A DNA stretch of 64,000 bases from Variovorax fucosicus (GTDB lineage: Bacteria; Pseudomonadota; Gammaproteobacteria; Burkholderiales; Burkholderiaceae_C): the NCBI RefSeq assembly GCF_030316825.1, contig NZ_JASZYU010000001.1, positions 248,001-312,000 of the forward strand, given 5' to 3'. Shown piece by piece: positions 8,195 to 17,375 of the stretch. The notes beneath the pieces were generated by a model. That model saw only the letters and a list, made by a program, of their open reading frames with translations, was not told the DNA's origin and searched no databases. Position numbers and translations under genes: made by a program. Numbering within the stretch: position 1 is the first letter of the stretch; each line of letters opens with the position of its first letter.

Positions 8195-10324
8195 ATGGAA
8201 GCGATCCGACCGGATGCATTTCGAAAGCTCGTCGAGTCGACCAAGGCCGACCGAGCGCATGTCCGCCGTCTCGTGGCTTCGGGGCTTTGGCAGCAGGCCG
8301 AACGCGATTCCGAGCGATTCCGCGAGTTCGCGGCGAAGCGTCTTCAGAACCGCCGCAGCAGCGGCGCCGAAGCTCAGCAGGGCGATACGCTCGACTACCA
8401 ACCTGCAAGCTTTCTTTCCGAGGGAGCGACCATTCGGCGCGCCGTGGCCTATGTTGAAGTGACATTCGGAACCCGCAGCACGATCGGAACCGGATTCTTG
8501 GTGAGCCCTCGACTGTTTCTCACCAACCAGCATGTGATCCTGAACGCGCAGGCCGCCATGGGCGCAACCATCACCTTCGACCGCGAACTCGATGAACTCG
8601 GCCGACCGAGACCCATGACGTCGTTCACCTTGGACGCCACGAGCCTTGCGCTGTTTTCGGACGAACCCGATCTTGACTACGCGCTGGTCGCAGTGGGTCC
8701 ACGGTTGTCGGGAGAGGGCGACATCTCCGACTTCGGCTTCTGCCCGCTGTCGAACGCACCGGACAAGCATGTTGTTGGAATGAGCACCAACATCATCCAG
8801 CACCCGGAGGGGCAGCGGAAGCTCATCTCGATTCGAAAGAACATCCTGGTTGCCCGCACACCGAGGACCCTTCTGTACGAGACCGACACGGAGGTCGGTT
8901 CGTCCGGATCGCCGGTTTTCAACGACGACTGGGAAGTTGTCGCCCTGCATCACTATGGCGAGCCGTTTCTCGAGCGCGTAGATGATCAGGGCAATCCGAT
9001 TCCGCTGACGGTCAACGAGGGTATCCGGATCAGTGCGCTGGTGAACGACCTGGCCAGGCGTCGTGCGGACATACCCGCGGCATGGCAGCCCCTGCTCGAT
9101 CAAGCGCTTGAACTCGGTGTCCAGGCTTCCACTTCCTCGGCTGCACCGAAGCTTGGCCTACCCAAACCGAAGCCGAAGCCGCTTGAGCCACGGCCCGAGT
9201 CGCTCGTTCAACCCACCATCGAGAAGGAGGCTGTCATGAATGGACCGAAAACCGGCACTGCAGTCGAGATCGTCATTCCTCTACGCATCAGCGTGAGTCT
9301 GGACGGTATGGCCGGCGCACAGGTCGGAACTGGCGTCGCTGCGCCAGCAGCGATAGCTGTTGCTTCTTCACTCGGGCGGCGGGCCGAAGCGGTTCGCGTT
9401 GACACCGACTACGCGAACCGATCGGGCTACGACCCCACCTTCATTCCCGGTACCGCGATTCCGTTGCCCGACCTCAAGGGGGAGGCGGCGAACTCGCTCG
9501 CCCCGCTGCGTGCCGGCGAACCCAATGCCGCCGAGGGTGAACTCAAGTACGAGCACTTCAGCGTCAAGATGAATCGCTTCAAACAGATTGCGATCTTCAC
9601 CGCCACCAACATCGATGGGGAGACCTACCTTGCGGTGGACAGGAAGACCGGAGAAGTGAGCAGCGCGGAAGGAGAGACCTGGTTCCGCGACCCTCGAATC
9701 AGTGAGAGCTTCTTTCTGAATCAAGACTTCTACTCGGCTTGGTCGAGCTACTTTGACCGCGGACATCTCACTCGACGCACCGACCCGACCTGGGGATCCG
9801 ATGAGGAAGCTGTTCGCGCCAACGCCGACACGTTCCACTTCACGAACTGTTCGCCTCAACACTTTCGCTTCAACCAGACAACCAAGTTCTGGCAAGGCGT
9901 GGAGCGATACGTTCTCGAAACCGGGATCCTCGCCCAGGACTCGAAACGCCGGATGTGCGTCTTCCAAGGGCCGATCTTCGACGACTCCATCGACCGGACG
10001 GCCGACGATGTGCAAATACCATCGTCCTTCTTCAAAGTCGTTATTTGGCGCGGCAAGGAGAGGTTGAAGGCGGTGGGTCTGGTCGTCGACCAGGGCGCCC
10101 TTCTCGACGAGTCCCGCGTCAACCTGGGGCCACCCCGCTCCCCATCCTTCGTCAACGTCAATCATTGGCGGGTAGCCATCAAGACCATAGAGAAGCGAAC
10201 GGGTCTGGACTTTGGACAGTCAGTTCGCGACGCCGACACTGTCACACAGGGCCAACAACCCGGCGCTGGAGCAGAGGCACTTCAGGGGATACTCATTCAC
10301 TCACTCGCCGACATCGTCTTGTAG
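8195..10324 (+). CDS. Trypsin-like serine protease fused to DNA/RNA non-specific endonuclease
   Basis: A 709-residue two-enzyme protein without signal peptide or membrane segments. Residues 1-70 are charged and helical. Residues 85-290 are a trypsin-fold protease with triad His113 (LTNQHV), Asp161 (DYALV) and Ser237 (EVGSSGSPVF), closest in style to V8-like bacterial proteases. Residues 315-345 are a Lys/Pro-rich hinge. From about residue 460 to the end is a NUC-type (Serratia nuclease/EndoG) domain with the catalytic DRGHLTRR (His524) and metal-site NCSPQHFRFNQTTKFW. I chose the ATG at 8195 because a purine-rich GAGAGGGAAGAGAG precedes it. The ORF opens earlier at 8102. It stands alone on its strand. 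A cytosolic suicide effector cut loose by its own protease is one model, but this is inference. Confidence 0.85.
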   Translation: MEAIRPDAFRKLVESTKADRAHVRRLVASGLWQQAERDSERFREFAAKRLQNRRSSGAEAQQGDTLDYQPASFLSEGATIRRAVAYVEVTFGTRSTIGTGFLVSPRLFLTNQHVILNAQAAMGATITFDRELDELGRPRPMTSFTLDATSLALFSDEPDLDYALVAVGPRLSGEGDISDFGFCPLSNAPDKHVVGMSTNIIQHPEGQRKLISIRKNILVARTPRTLLYETDTEVGSSGSPVFNDDWEVVALHHYGEPFLERVDDQGNPIPLTVNEGIRISALVNDLARRRADIPAAWQPLLDQALELGVQASTSSAAPKLGLPKPKPKPLEPRPESLVQPTIEKEAVMNGPKTGTAVEIVIPLRISVSLDGMAGAQVGTGVAAPAAIAVASSLGRRAEAVRVDTDYANRSGYDPTFIPGTAIPLPDLKGEAANSLAPLRAGEPNAAEGELKYEHFSVKMNRFKQIAIFTATNIDGETYLAVDRKTGEVSSAEGETWFRDPRISESFFLNQDFYSAWSSYFDRGHLTRRTDPTWGSDEEAVRANADTFHFTNCSPQHFRFNQTTKFWQGVERYVLETGILAQDSKRRMCVFQGPIFDDSIDRTADDVQIPSSFFKVVIWRGKERLKAVGLVVDQGALLDESRVNLGPPRSPSFVNVNHWRVAIKTIEKRTGLDFGQSVRDADTVTQGQQPGAGAEALQGILIHSLADIVL

Positions 10325-10474
10325 GAGCCCGACGGCCGTGCTCGCCGACGTTCGGCGCGCCAAACACACGACAAGCGCTCGCAAAGAAAAAGCCGGCAAA
10401 GTCACCCTCGCCGGCCCGCAATACCCATCCGCAGCGGCTTCGGAAACCACCGTGTGCCTTCGAACTTGAACAGG

Positions 10475-10493
10475 AGCCCTTTCGGGGCCTTTT
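10475..10493 (+). terminator. Rho-independent terminator-like hairpin
   Basis: GCCC-TTTCG-GGGC followed by CTTTT lies about 150 bases after the protease-nuclease stop. The stem is short but the T-run fits a plus-strand terminator. The rest of the gap 10325-10595 shows no gene. Confidence 0.45.
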
Positions 10494-10595
10494 CCACGGT
10501 CGAGCCGGCAGCGACGATCGCGACCTCCTCGAAGCGCAGAATGGGCCTCGCGGGAGATTAACCATTGCAGGCAGCGAGTTTCGTTGGATGCCTAG

Positions 10596-10872
10596 TTCAA
10601 TGACCTCGCGGTAAAGCTACGGGGCAGAGAACCTGTGCTCGGTGACACCGACGAGAAATTCTGCGGTTCTCATCAGATGTATCTCCCTGATGGCACGCCG
10701 CTGCCACACGCCGAATGTCCGATGGCCCAAGTGGTGAGCGGCGCCATCGCCTTGGTAACCGACGCCCAGGTAGTGATCGAGCGCCCTGACGGTTCCCGGG
10801 TGACAGTGATTGTCAACATACGGCCGCTTCGAGACGCACGAGGCGAAATCGTCGGTGCGATCAACTGTAAAT
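10596..10872 (+). pseudogene. Relic of a PAS-domain sensor protein
   Basis: An open frame without a credible start reads about 90 residues of a PAS domain: AVKLRGREPVLGDTDEKFCGS, MYLPDGTPLPHAECPMA, VVIERPDGSRVTVIVNI and REIVGAINC-like end. This matches the middle of PAS domains found in bacterial hybrid sensor kinases, where it normally continues into DITERK and kinase domains. Here a stop lies just upstream (10593) and the frame after 10872 is unrelated, so both ends are lost. It could only be made as a fragment from the GTG at 10635. Confidence 0.6.
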
Positions 10873-11215
10873 GGCCCGCCCGATTTCAATCCCCACATTT
10901 GCGGGGCCCCATCGCTCCGACTGATTGGCAGACCCTGCGCCACAACCGATCTTTCCACACATGGGGCCGCGCAGCGACCTGGAGCAGCAGATGTGGCGCG
11001 ATGTCGCCAGGCACCTTCACGGGACGGGTCTGGCGCACGGCAGGCTGATCACCGGCACCACGATTTCGTCCATCCGGTGGTGCGAAACGACACCCGGCCA
11101 GACGCCGGCAGCCCGGCAAGGAGGAATCGCGCGCAAGGCCGGCCAGCTTCTGCAGCGAGCGGCCATGCGCTTCGTACAGCGCTTCGGCCGGGCACCGAAG
11201 CGCAGAGTGGTCAAC
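10873..11215. other. Gap without recognisable gene
   Basis: Both strands have open frames, but none shows a known motif or a good ribosome site. It lies between the PAS relic and the convergent end of the lipoprotein gene. Confidence 0.4.
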
Positions 11216-12895
11216 CTATCTACCAGAACCGTAGTGTCGGATGAAGATGCGCGTTCCCGCGCTCGGCTCGAACTGCTGCCAGGCCAGGACTGCATTCCCC
11301 AGTTCGTTCATGCCGATATCGGGCGTTTCAGCCGCCTCATCGATGCTCTCCTGCAGCGTCGGCGCGCCCCAGCCTCCGGCCAGCGTGTGGCGGGCGGCGT
11401 AGAGGTCGCCGGTCCCTGCGCCATTGGCCTGGGTCCACGCTGCCAGCGCATTCGTCGCGTCGTCCACGCCCAGCGTGGGCAGACTCCTCAGCGCCTGAGA
11501 AGCGGCCGGCCGGAGCACAGTGTCCGCGCCGAATGCCGCGCCCGGTGGCGCCGTTGCGGCCATGAGCGCGTTGTCCAGCCGCCCCCAGCTCACGACCGCC
11601 GCACCGGCCGCGTTCATGCGCAGCACGGGCGTGCTCAACAAGGCCTGCGTCGACATGAACGGCGCGCCCACCCGTGCGGTCCCGCCCTGCCAGGCGCCCC
11701 CCGAGAACCGCTTGAACCACACGGCACTCTCCCATTGGTTGCTTCCACCGGGCAGGTCGACCTGGCCCCAGGCGAGCAGCGCATTGCCGCCGGCGTCGAT
11801 CGCCAGATCGTGCGCGCCGATCGACTGCGCGGTGCCCCCATCCGGCACGAGTTCAGCCGCTGCGGCCCAGTTGCCGCTCGCATCGGCACGATTGGTCCAG
11901 AGCGAGGCGCTGCTGCCGGTGGAGCGCTTCCACACGGCCAGCGATTCGCCCGAGCCCGCCACCACGACCGCCGGATCGCCATCCACGGTGCCCACGACCT
12001 CGTTGGTCTCGATCAGTGCGGCCGTGCCCCAGCCACCCGCCGGCGTGTAGCGGTTGGCATAGATGCTGAAGCGCGTGGTGGGCCCGATCTGCGACCACAC
12101 GGCCACCGCGTTGCCGTTGGCGTCAATGCCTGCGCTCGCGAAGCCGACCGTGCCGCTGCCCGTCTCCAGCAGCGCCGGCGTGCCCCAGCCGGTCGACGGG
12201 TCGACCTGCAGCGCCCACAGGTCGTAGCCCGTCACCGAGCTCAGCTGCGTCCACACCACGACGGCGCGACCGCTGGCCTTGTCGCTGGCGACGCGGACGT
12301 CGCGCACCCCACCGCTGTTGGCCTCCAGACGCTGCGGCGTGCTCCAGCCGCCGCCCGGTCGGTAGAGGCTGCCCCACAGCCGGTCGGTCAGTTGGTCGGC
12401 CTCGAGTTGACGCCACACGAGCAGCGCACGCCCTTGCGCGTCGACTACCACCTTCGGCTGGCTGGCGCCGCCGGCGGACAGCGTGACCGCATCGCCCCAG
12501 CCGACCACCGGCGGTGCGGCGACGAACGCAGCCGTCACGGCGAGCGCGGCGTCCATCCGCACGGTACAGGTGTTGGCGTTGCTGCTGCATGCGCCGCCCC
12601 AGCTGCCGAGCACCTGCCCCGCAGCCGGCGTGGCCGTGAGCGTGACCTGCGTGCCCGATGCGAAATCCGCGCCGCAACTGTCGGTGCAATCGATGCCCGC
12701 CGGCTGCGATCCGACGCGACCGGCACCGGTGATGCCGACGTCCAGCCGATGCGTCACCGCGACGGGCGGCGGGAAACCGATGGGTGGAAGCAAGCCGCCA
12801 CCGGACCCTCCACCGCCGCCGCCCCCGCAGGCTGTCAACAAGGCCAGGCTCCACGCACAAGCCATCCATCGCCTGCAGGCGCTCTTCTTCGTCAT
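11216..12895 (-). CDS. Large secreted lipoprotein with repeat propeller-like body
   Basis: A 559-residue lipoprotein. The signal peptide ends in lipobox LLTAC followed by a Gly-rich tether (GGGGGGGSGGG), which suggests outer-membrane anchoring. Residues about 45-130 match the InlB-B/'bacterial repeat' beta domain (GRVGSQPAGIDCTDSC, VTLTATPAAGQVLGSWGGAC), with four cysteines likely paired. From residue 135 to the end there are roughly ten repeats around AVVVWTQ/AVAVWSQ/SLAVWKR and GWGTPALLE-type strands, probably a beta-propeller. I chose the ATG at 12895 (MTKKSACRR) because GAGGA sits 9 bases upstream; the ATG at 12904 is too close to it. Function is unknown; cell-surface binding is a guess. 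Confidence 0.8.
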   Translation of the reverse strand: MTKKSACRRWMACAWSLALLTACGGGGGGGSGGGLLPPIGFPPPVAVTHRLDVGITGAGRVGSQPAGIDCTDSCGADFASGTQVTLTATPAAGQVLGSWGGACSSNANTCTVRMDAALAVTAAFVAAPPVVGWGDAVTLSAGGASQPKVVVDAQGRALLVWRQLEADQLTDRLWGSLYRPGGGWSTPQRLEANSGGVRDVRVASDKASGRAVVVWTQLSSVTGYDLWALQVDPSTGWGTPALLETGSGTVGFASAGIDANGNAVAVWSQIGPTTRFSIYANRYTPAGGWGTAALIETNEVVGTVDGDPAVVVAGSGESLAVWKRSTGSSASLWTNRADASGNWAAAAELVPDGGTAQSIGAHDLAIDAGGNALLAWGQVDLPGGSNQWESAVWFKRFSGGAWQGGTARVGAPFMSTQALLSTPVLRMNAAGAAVVSWGRLDNALMAATAPPGAAFGADTVLRPAASQALRSLPTLGVDDATNALAAWTQANGAGTGDLYAARHTLAGGWGAPTLQESIDEAAETPDIGMNELGNAVLAWQQFEPSAGTRIFIRHYGSGR

Positions 12896-13099
12896 AACTG
12901 CCATTCCTCGTTAGCTGACACCGGGGCCCGGCGCCTTCTTTGCTCGTTCAAGAGGGTCGGATCGTAGGAAGGAGGTTCGGCGCGGGCCATAGCACCATCG
13001 GGCACCTGCCCGAAGGTGCTGTTTCCGGGCGCGCAGTGTTTGGCTAGGCTGGGGGTTCCATTGCGGGTTCGCTCGCATCCCTGAACTTCCCGGCGTTGC

Positions 13100-13495
13100 A
13101 TGACACCTTCACCCACCTCTCTCTTCTTCGCGCTTCTCGCTGCCACCGTCCTCGTGGGCGGGTGTGCATCGCATGCCGTGACCGACGACGCGATCGTCAC
13201 CAACACCTCGCGGGCGCTGGGCCTGCCGCCCTCTGCGTTCACCATCTCGAACCGGGCCGACAGCGGGGTGCAGACGATCTTCCTGGCCAAGACCGACGGT
13301 GGCCGCACGTACAACTGCTACGTGGAAGGTTCGGTGTCGGTGGTCGGCCGGGTGGTCAGCGATGCCATCTGCCAGGAGATGCGCCAGAGCGATGCGCCCG
13401 CGTCCGCCCGTCGCTCCAATGCCAAGCCGGCGACCAGCTCGACACCGGCACCCGCTTGCAACGCGCTGCTGCGCGCCGCCGGTCGTTGCAACTGA
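13100..13495 (+). CDS. Small lipoprotein of unknown function
   Basis: A 131-residue protein with signal peptide and lipobox LVGGC (Cys22). The middle (residues 40-90) is a small conserved-looking domain with VTNTSRALGLPPSAFTISN and TDGGRTYNCYVEGSV; the end is a Ser/Pro/Ala linker closing with PACNALLRAAGRCN, whose two cysteines may form a loop. Similar lipoproteins are common hypotheticals in Burkholderiales. Nothing shows a function. Confidence 0.75.
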   Translation: MTPSPTSLFFALLAATVLVGGCASHAVTDDAIVTNTSRALGLPPSAFTISNRADSGVQTIFLAKTDGGRTYNCYVEGSVSVVGRVVSDAICQEMRQSDAPASARRSNAKPATSSTPAPACNALLRAAGRCN

Positions 13496-13589
13496 GGCGC
13501 GGGCTCGCACCACACCCACCGGTGTGGACAATGGCGCCCTACGAGGAGATGGCGCGGCCTGCCGGGCTCGCGCCGAGGATCACGGCACC

Positions 13590-14198
13590 ATGAAACTCCT
13601 GCTTGTCGACGACCACCCGCTGTTCGGTGTCGGCTTTGCGCATGCACTGGCGCACGCGCGCCCCGACTTCGAGGTGGAGACCGCCCTGTCGCTGGGGCAG
13701 GGTGTGGAACGCGCCTCGCAGTGCCCGCCGGACATCGTGCTGATCGACTACCGCCTGGGCGGCGAAGACGGCCTCGAAGGGTTGCGCCTGTTCGGCGCCC
13801 GGCACCCTCTCGTGTCCCGCCTGATGATCTCGGGCGACGAGGAACCGGCACTCGCGGCGCGCGCGCGCGCCGCGGGCGCGGCCGGCTTCATCGGCAAGTC
13901 GCAGTCGGTGGCGCACATCGCCGCCGCGCTGGACGAAGTGGCGGCGGGCGGCGAGGCTTTCGATGTGCTGCAGCTGCGCGCCAGCCTGCCGGCTTCCAGC
14001 CTGACCCCGCGGCAGCTCGAAGTGCTGCTGCTGGTCGCCCAAGGCCGGCAGAACAAGCAGATCGCCGCCGAGCTGAACATCGCCGAGCGCACGGTCAAGC
14101 TCCACATCACGGCCCTGCTCGACACCATGGACGCGCGCAACCGCACCCACCTGCTGGTGCAGGCCCGGCGCGCGGGGCTGATGCTGGATTTGCGATGA
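13590..14198 (+). CDS. LuxR-family (NarL-type) response regulator
   Basis: A 202-residue two-domain regulator. The receiver spans residues 1-118 with acidic pocket DD (7-8), phospho-acceptor Asp53 (VLIDYRLGGEDG) and conserved Lys in GFIGKSQ. The LuxR-type helix-turn-helix lies at residues 135-198 (LTPRQLEVLLLVAQGRQNKQIAAELN, then RTVKLHITALLD). Its TGA overlaps the ATG of the hybrid kinase downstream, so the pair is co-translated and presumably one phosphorelay. Confidence 0.93.
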   Translation: MKLLLVDDHPLFGVGFAHALAHARPDFEVETALSLGQGVERASQCPPDIVLIDYRLGGEDGLEGLRLFGARHPLVSRLMISGDEEPALAARARAAGAAGFIGKSQSVAHIAAALDEVAAGGEAFDVLQLRASLPASSLTPRQLEVLLLVAQGRQNKQIAAELNIAERTVKLHITALLDTMDARNRTHLLVQARRAGLMLDLR

Positions 14199-16060
14199 GG
14201 CCCGAGTCGCCCTCTTCCCCCGAACAACCCGCGCGCGCACCCGGCTTCATCGCCTCGCGCCCAACCTTCTCGGACCTGCAGTTCCAGCAACTGGAGCAAA
14301 TGATCCGCTCCACGCCGTGGTCGTGGATCCTGGCCGCCGTCGGCGGACTCCTGTGCTATCTCGAGTACGAAGACGAAGCAGACGGCCCGCGCGTGCTGGC
14401 CTGGCTTGTCGCCTACGGCAGCCTCATCGCCATGCGCCTGGGCATCTGGCTCGCATGGGCGTTGCGACCAGGCCTGCGGGCGAACCTGCCGGGGATGGTG
14501 CTGCCCATCATGGCAAGCAACCAGATCCTGGCCTTGTTCTGGGGCGCTCTCAGCGTGCTGCTGCACGATGAAGGGCCGGCGCAGGCCGAGGCCATTCTTC
14601 ACATCGCGATGGTCACTGTCGCCCTCGGCGGTGCGGTGCGGCTCTCGACGATGGGGCGCGCGGCCATCGTCTATGTGGTGCTCATCCTGGGGCCGCTGGT
14701 GCTGCGCGACATCTGGTTCGGCGGCAGCTACCACCTGGCGATGGCGCTGATCGTGTCGCTCATCGGCATCTACACGCTGCTCAGCGCCAAGGAGCTGTCC
14801 TCCGCGCTTCACGAGATCCAGGCGCAGCGCAAGCACAATGCGGAACTGGTGATCGCGCTGAGTGCCGAAAACGAACGCAGCAGCTCGGCGCGGCGAACCG
14901 CTGAAGAGGCGGTGGCCGCGCGCATGCGCTTCTTCGCCTCGGCCAACCACGACCTGCGCCAGCCGCTCAACGCGATGGCGCTGCTGGCGCAGACGGTGCA
15001 CACCGTAAGCACGGAGCGCCACGTGAAAGAGATGTCGGAGCAGTTGGTGGCCTGCGCCGACGGCATGACCGACGTAGTGGACGACCTGCTCGACATCACG
15101 CGCGCCGACGCCGGATCGCTCAGCCCGCAGTGGTCGACCTTTGCCATCGACGAACTGCTGGGCCACTGCTGCCGGCCGCACCAGGCGGTGGCCATCGCGA
15201 AGGGGCTGCGCTTCGAAATCGCCGCCGGCCACGTGGTCGTGCGCAGCGACCGGGCCCTGTTGGCCAGGGTCGTCACCAACCTGCTGGCGAATGCCATCCG
15301 CTACACGCGGGAGGGACAGGTGCGCATCAGCAGCCGGATCGACAGCGGCCAGCTGAGGCTGGCCATCGAGGACACGGGCATTGGCATTTCTTCCGATCAT
15401 CTGCCGCGCGTTTTCGAGGAGTTCTACCAGGTCGACAATCCGGCGCGCGACCGGCGGCTGGGCTACGGCCTGGGGCTGTCCACCGTCAAGCGGTTGAGCG
15501 AACTGCTCGACCTGCGGGTGACGGCGCACTCGGTACAAGGGCAAGGCAGCGTGTTCGAGCTTCACCTCCCCTTGGCCGATGCCGCCATGAGCGAGCCGCC
15601 GGAGGATGTCGAACGGCCCGCCGCATCGTCATCGGCAACCGCATTGGCGGTGCGAATACTGGTGGTCGACGATGACCCCAGTTCGTTGCAGGCGCTTGAT
15701 GGGCTGCTCGCTTCATGGGGAATGGACGTTCGATCCGCGAGCGACGTGGAGGGCGCATTGGGCATGCTCCACGCCGGCTTCAGACCCCATGCGCTGGTGG
15801 TGGACCTGCGGCTGGGGCCGCAGGTGAGCGGCATCCAGGCCATCGAGGATCTGCGTTCGGCGCTGAACGAGGCCGACCTGCCCGCGTTGATCGTCACCGG
15901 CGATGTGGGAGGCGACCATCTGATGGCGGCGCGCGCGGCTGGCCTGCCCGTGATCATCAAGCCGGTACGACCTCCTCAGCTGCGCGCCTTTCTCGGCCAT
16001 GCCCAGGCACACATCGGGAAAGCGTTCCCGAACGATGCAACCTCGGTCACGTCACGCTGA
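14195..16060 (+). CDS. Membrane hybrid histidine kinase with C-terminal receiver
   Basis: A 621-residue sensor kinase. Residues 40-200 hold about five or six hydrophobic segments with no large periplasmic loop, a membrane sensor of unknown ligand. A coiled coil (200-245) leads to HisKA with FFASANHDLRQPLNAM (His252), then an HATPase domain (NLLANAIRYT, DTGIGIS, GYGLGLSTVKRL) and a receiver from about residue 485 (ILVVDDDPSS, LVVDLRLGP, PVIIKPVRP). The NHDLRQPL box is typical of kinases that pair with LuxR-type regulators. It overlaps the regulator upstream by four bases. The receiver may buffer the phosphoryl flow. Confidence 0.92.
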   Translation: MRPESPSSPEQPARAPGFIASRPTFSDLQFQQLEQMIRSTPWSWILAAVGGLLCYLEYEDEADGPRVLAWLVAYGSLIAMRLGIWLAWALRPGLRANLPGMVLPIMASNQILALFWGALSVLLHDEGPAQAEAILHIAMVTVALGGAVRLSTMGRAAIVYVVLILGPLVLRDIWFGGSYHLAMALIVSLIGIYTLLSAKELSSALHEIQAQRKHNAELVIALSAENERSSSARRTAEEAVAARMRFFASANHDLRQPLNAMALLAQTVHTVSTERHVKEMSEQLVACADGMTDVVDDLLDITRADAGSLSPQWSTFAIDELLGHCCRPHQAVAIAKGLRFEIAAGHVVVRSDRALLARVVTNLLANAIRYTREGQVRISSRIDSGQLRLAIEDTGIGISSDHLPRVFEEFYQVDNPARDRRLGYGLGLSTVKRLSELLDLRVTAHSVQGQGSVFELHLPLADAAMSEPPEDVERPAASSSATALAVRILVVDDDPSSLQALDGLLASWGMDVRSASDVEGALGMLHAGFRPHALVVDLRLGPQVSGIQAIEDLRSALNEADLPALIVTGDVGGDHLMAARAAGLPVIIKPVRPPQLRAFLGHAQAHIGKAFPNDATSVTSR

Positions 16061-16231
16061 CAGATCTATCAGAACTCATCTAGCAGGCTGTCGTGCAGAA
16101 ATACCGCGCGCACGCCCCACCCTACTCCGCGAGCGCGTACAACTGCGTGGCCGGTAGGCATCGCCCGCAGCAATGGCATCCATTTGAGAGAGATATGGAC
16201 ATCATCGAGATCCAGTTTCAGGCGCTCATGC

Positions 16232-16336
16232 CTAGTCGCTTGCGGCGCGCTTGCTCTGGCTGAGGATGATCAGGTTGTGGGTCCAGGGCAGTGGTCTCAC
16301 CAGCGGTGCGACTTTCTCGTCCCACCAGGGATGCAT
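16232..16336 (-). pseudogene. Relic of a DUF1016 (YhcG-type PDDEXK nuclease) gene
   Basis: A short minus-strand frame reads VAPLVRPLPWTHNLIILSQSKR and then stops. The LPWTHNLIILSQSK core is the strongly conserved segment of the YhcG/DUF1016 N-terminal domain. Nothing before or after it fits the roughly 350-residue family, so only a scar remains. The surrounding gap 16061-16439 holds no complete gene. Confidence 0.5.
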
Positions 16337-16358
16337 GCCAATGCCCTTTCAGCCGACC

Positions 16359-16381
16359 AAGTTCGGCCAAAAGCCGAACTT
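16359..16381. repeat. Perfect 9-bp inverted repeat
   Basis: AAGTTCGGC, five-base loop CAAAA, GCCGAACTT. It lies 60 bases after the IclR stop codon and could help end that transcript, but there is no T-run on either strand. Confidence 0.5.
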
Positions 16382-16439
16382 CATGATCTCCGCAGAACTT
16401 GCGCAGAACGTTGGTCGCTTCCTGGCAGTGATGCGGTTG

Positions 16440-17240
16440 TCAGCTGACCAAAGCTGCTGCGGGTGCGTCGAAGCTTTCGACAGTCAATCGCTCAAGACTC
16501 TGCGCATAGTGAGTCGCAAGCCCTCCGAGGGCCATCGTCGCCTCGCGCGCGGCCTCCAGCACATGACGACATGCTTCGTACATGGCCTCGGGAGGAGCGA
16601 GCCGCGCCCGCGGCCCCGAAATAGCCAACGCCCCTTGGAGTTCTCCGGTCACGCCAAACACCGGTGCGGCAGCTGATGCAGTCTCGGGGTCTCGCTCCCC
16701 ATAAGACACCGCCCAGAACTGCTCGCGAATGGCTTGGTATTCGGGTGCTACAGGTAGCGAGAACGCAAGCAGGACCTTGCCCGATGCACCCTGCGCGACC
16801 GCGTATTCCTGGCCTATCTGCACCGACGCACGAACCGCCCTGGAAGGTTCAACCCGGAAGAGCGCGATTCGCTTGTCCTCGTGCCTGACGTAGAAGGATG
16901 CGGTCTCGCCCGTCGCGACGCTGAGCTGCTTCAGGATGGGCTCGATGACATGCCCCACCTGAAACGAGCGCTGATAAATCGAAGCCAAGCGAAGCGGCTG
17001 CGGCCCGATGGCGTACTGCCCATCGGCCAGCTTGCGAATGAAGCCACCGTGTTCGAGCGCCGATAGCAAACGCAGCACCGTGCTCTTGTACAGCCCGGTC
17101 CTCTTCGACAGCTCGGTGAGCGTCAACGCCGCGTCTGTCGCGCTGAAGGCGGCGAGCAGCGAAAAGGCCCTGTCCAAAACCGCAACGCCGCTGGATTCGG
17201 CGTTATCAGAAGTTTGAGCGGCGGGCTTTGGTTCGGTCAT
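16440..17240 (-). CDS. IclR-family transcriptional regulator
   Basis: A 266-residue regulator. The winged helix at residues 18-85 shows VLDRAFSLLAAFS, LTLTELSKRTGLYKSTVLRLLSAL and GGFIRKLADGQYAIG. The C-terminal ligand domain (90-260) includes ETASFYVRHEDKRIALFRVEPSRAVR and QGASGKVLLAF. I chose the ATG at 17240 (MTEPKPAAQ); the ORF has an upstream in-frame ATG at 17273. It is divergent from the amidohydrolase and Bug receptor cluster and is the likely controller of that cluster through the palindromes at 17376-17412. The effector is presumably a carboxylic acid that the cluster degrades. Confidence 0.9.
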   Translation of the reverse strand: MTEPKPAAQTSDNAESSGVAVLDRAFSLLAAFSATDAALTLTELSKRTGLYKSTVLRLLSALEHGGFIRKLADGQYAIGPQPLRLASIYQRSFQVGHVIEPILKQLSVATGETASFYVRHEDKRIALFRVEPSRAVRASVQIGQEYAVAQGASGKVLLAFSLPVAPEYQAIREQFWAVSYGERDPETASAAAPVFGVTGELQGALAISGPRARLAPPEAMYEACRHVLEAAREATMALGGLATHYAQSLERLTVESFDAPAAALVS

Positions 17241-17375
17241 GGGAATCACCAGGCAATCGTGGACGCGCTTCATTCAGAGCTGCGGACCGCAGTGTGACAC
17301 GGCCCCCGCCACGGGCTCACGAAGCACCAATCAAAGGGTTTACCCGGATCAGAAAGGTGCAGATTCGCCCTTATA

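Noticed and set aside
10925-12967. 680-residue plus-strand frame
   Set aside because: Antisense of the lipoprotein gene, His/Arg-rich shadow; the minus strand has a lipobox and ribosome site.
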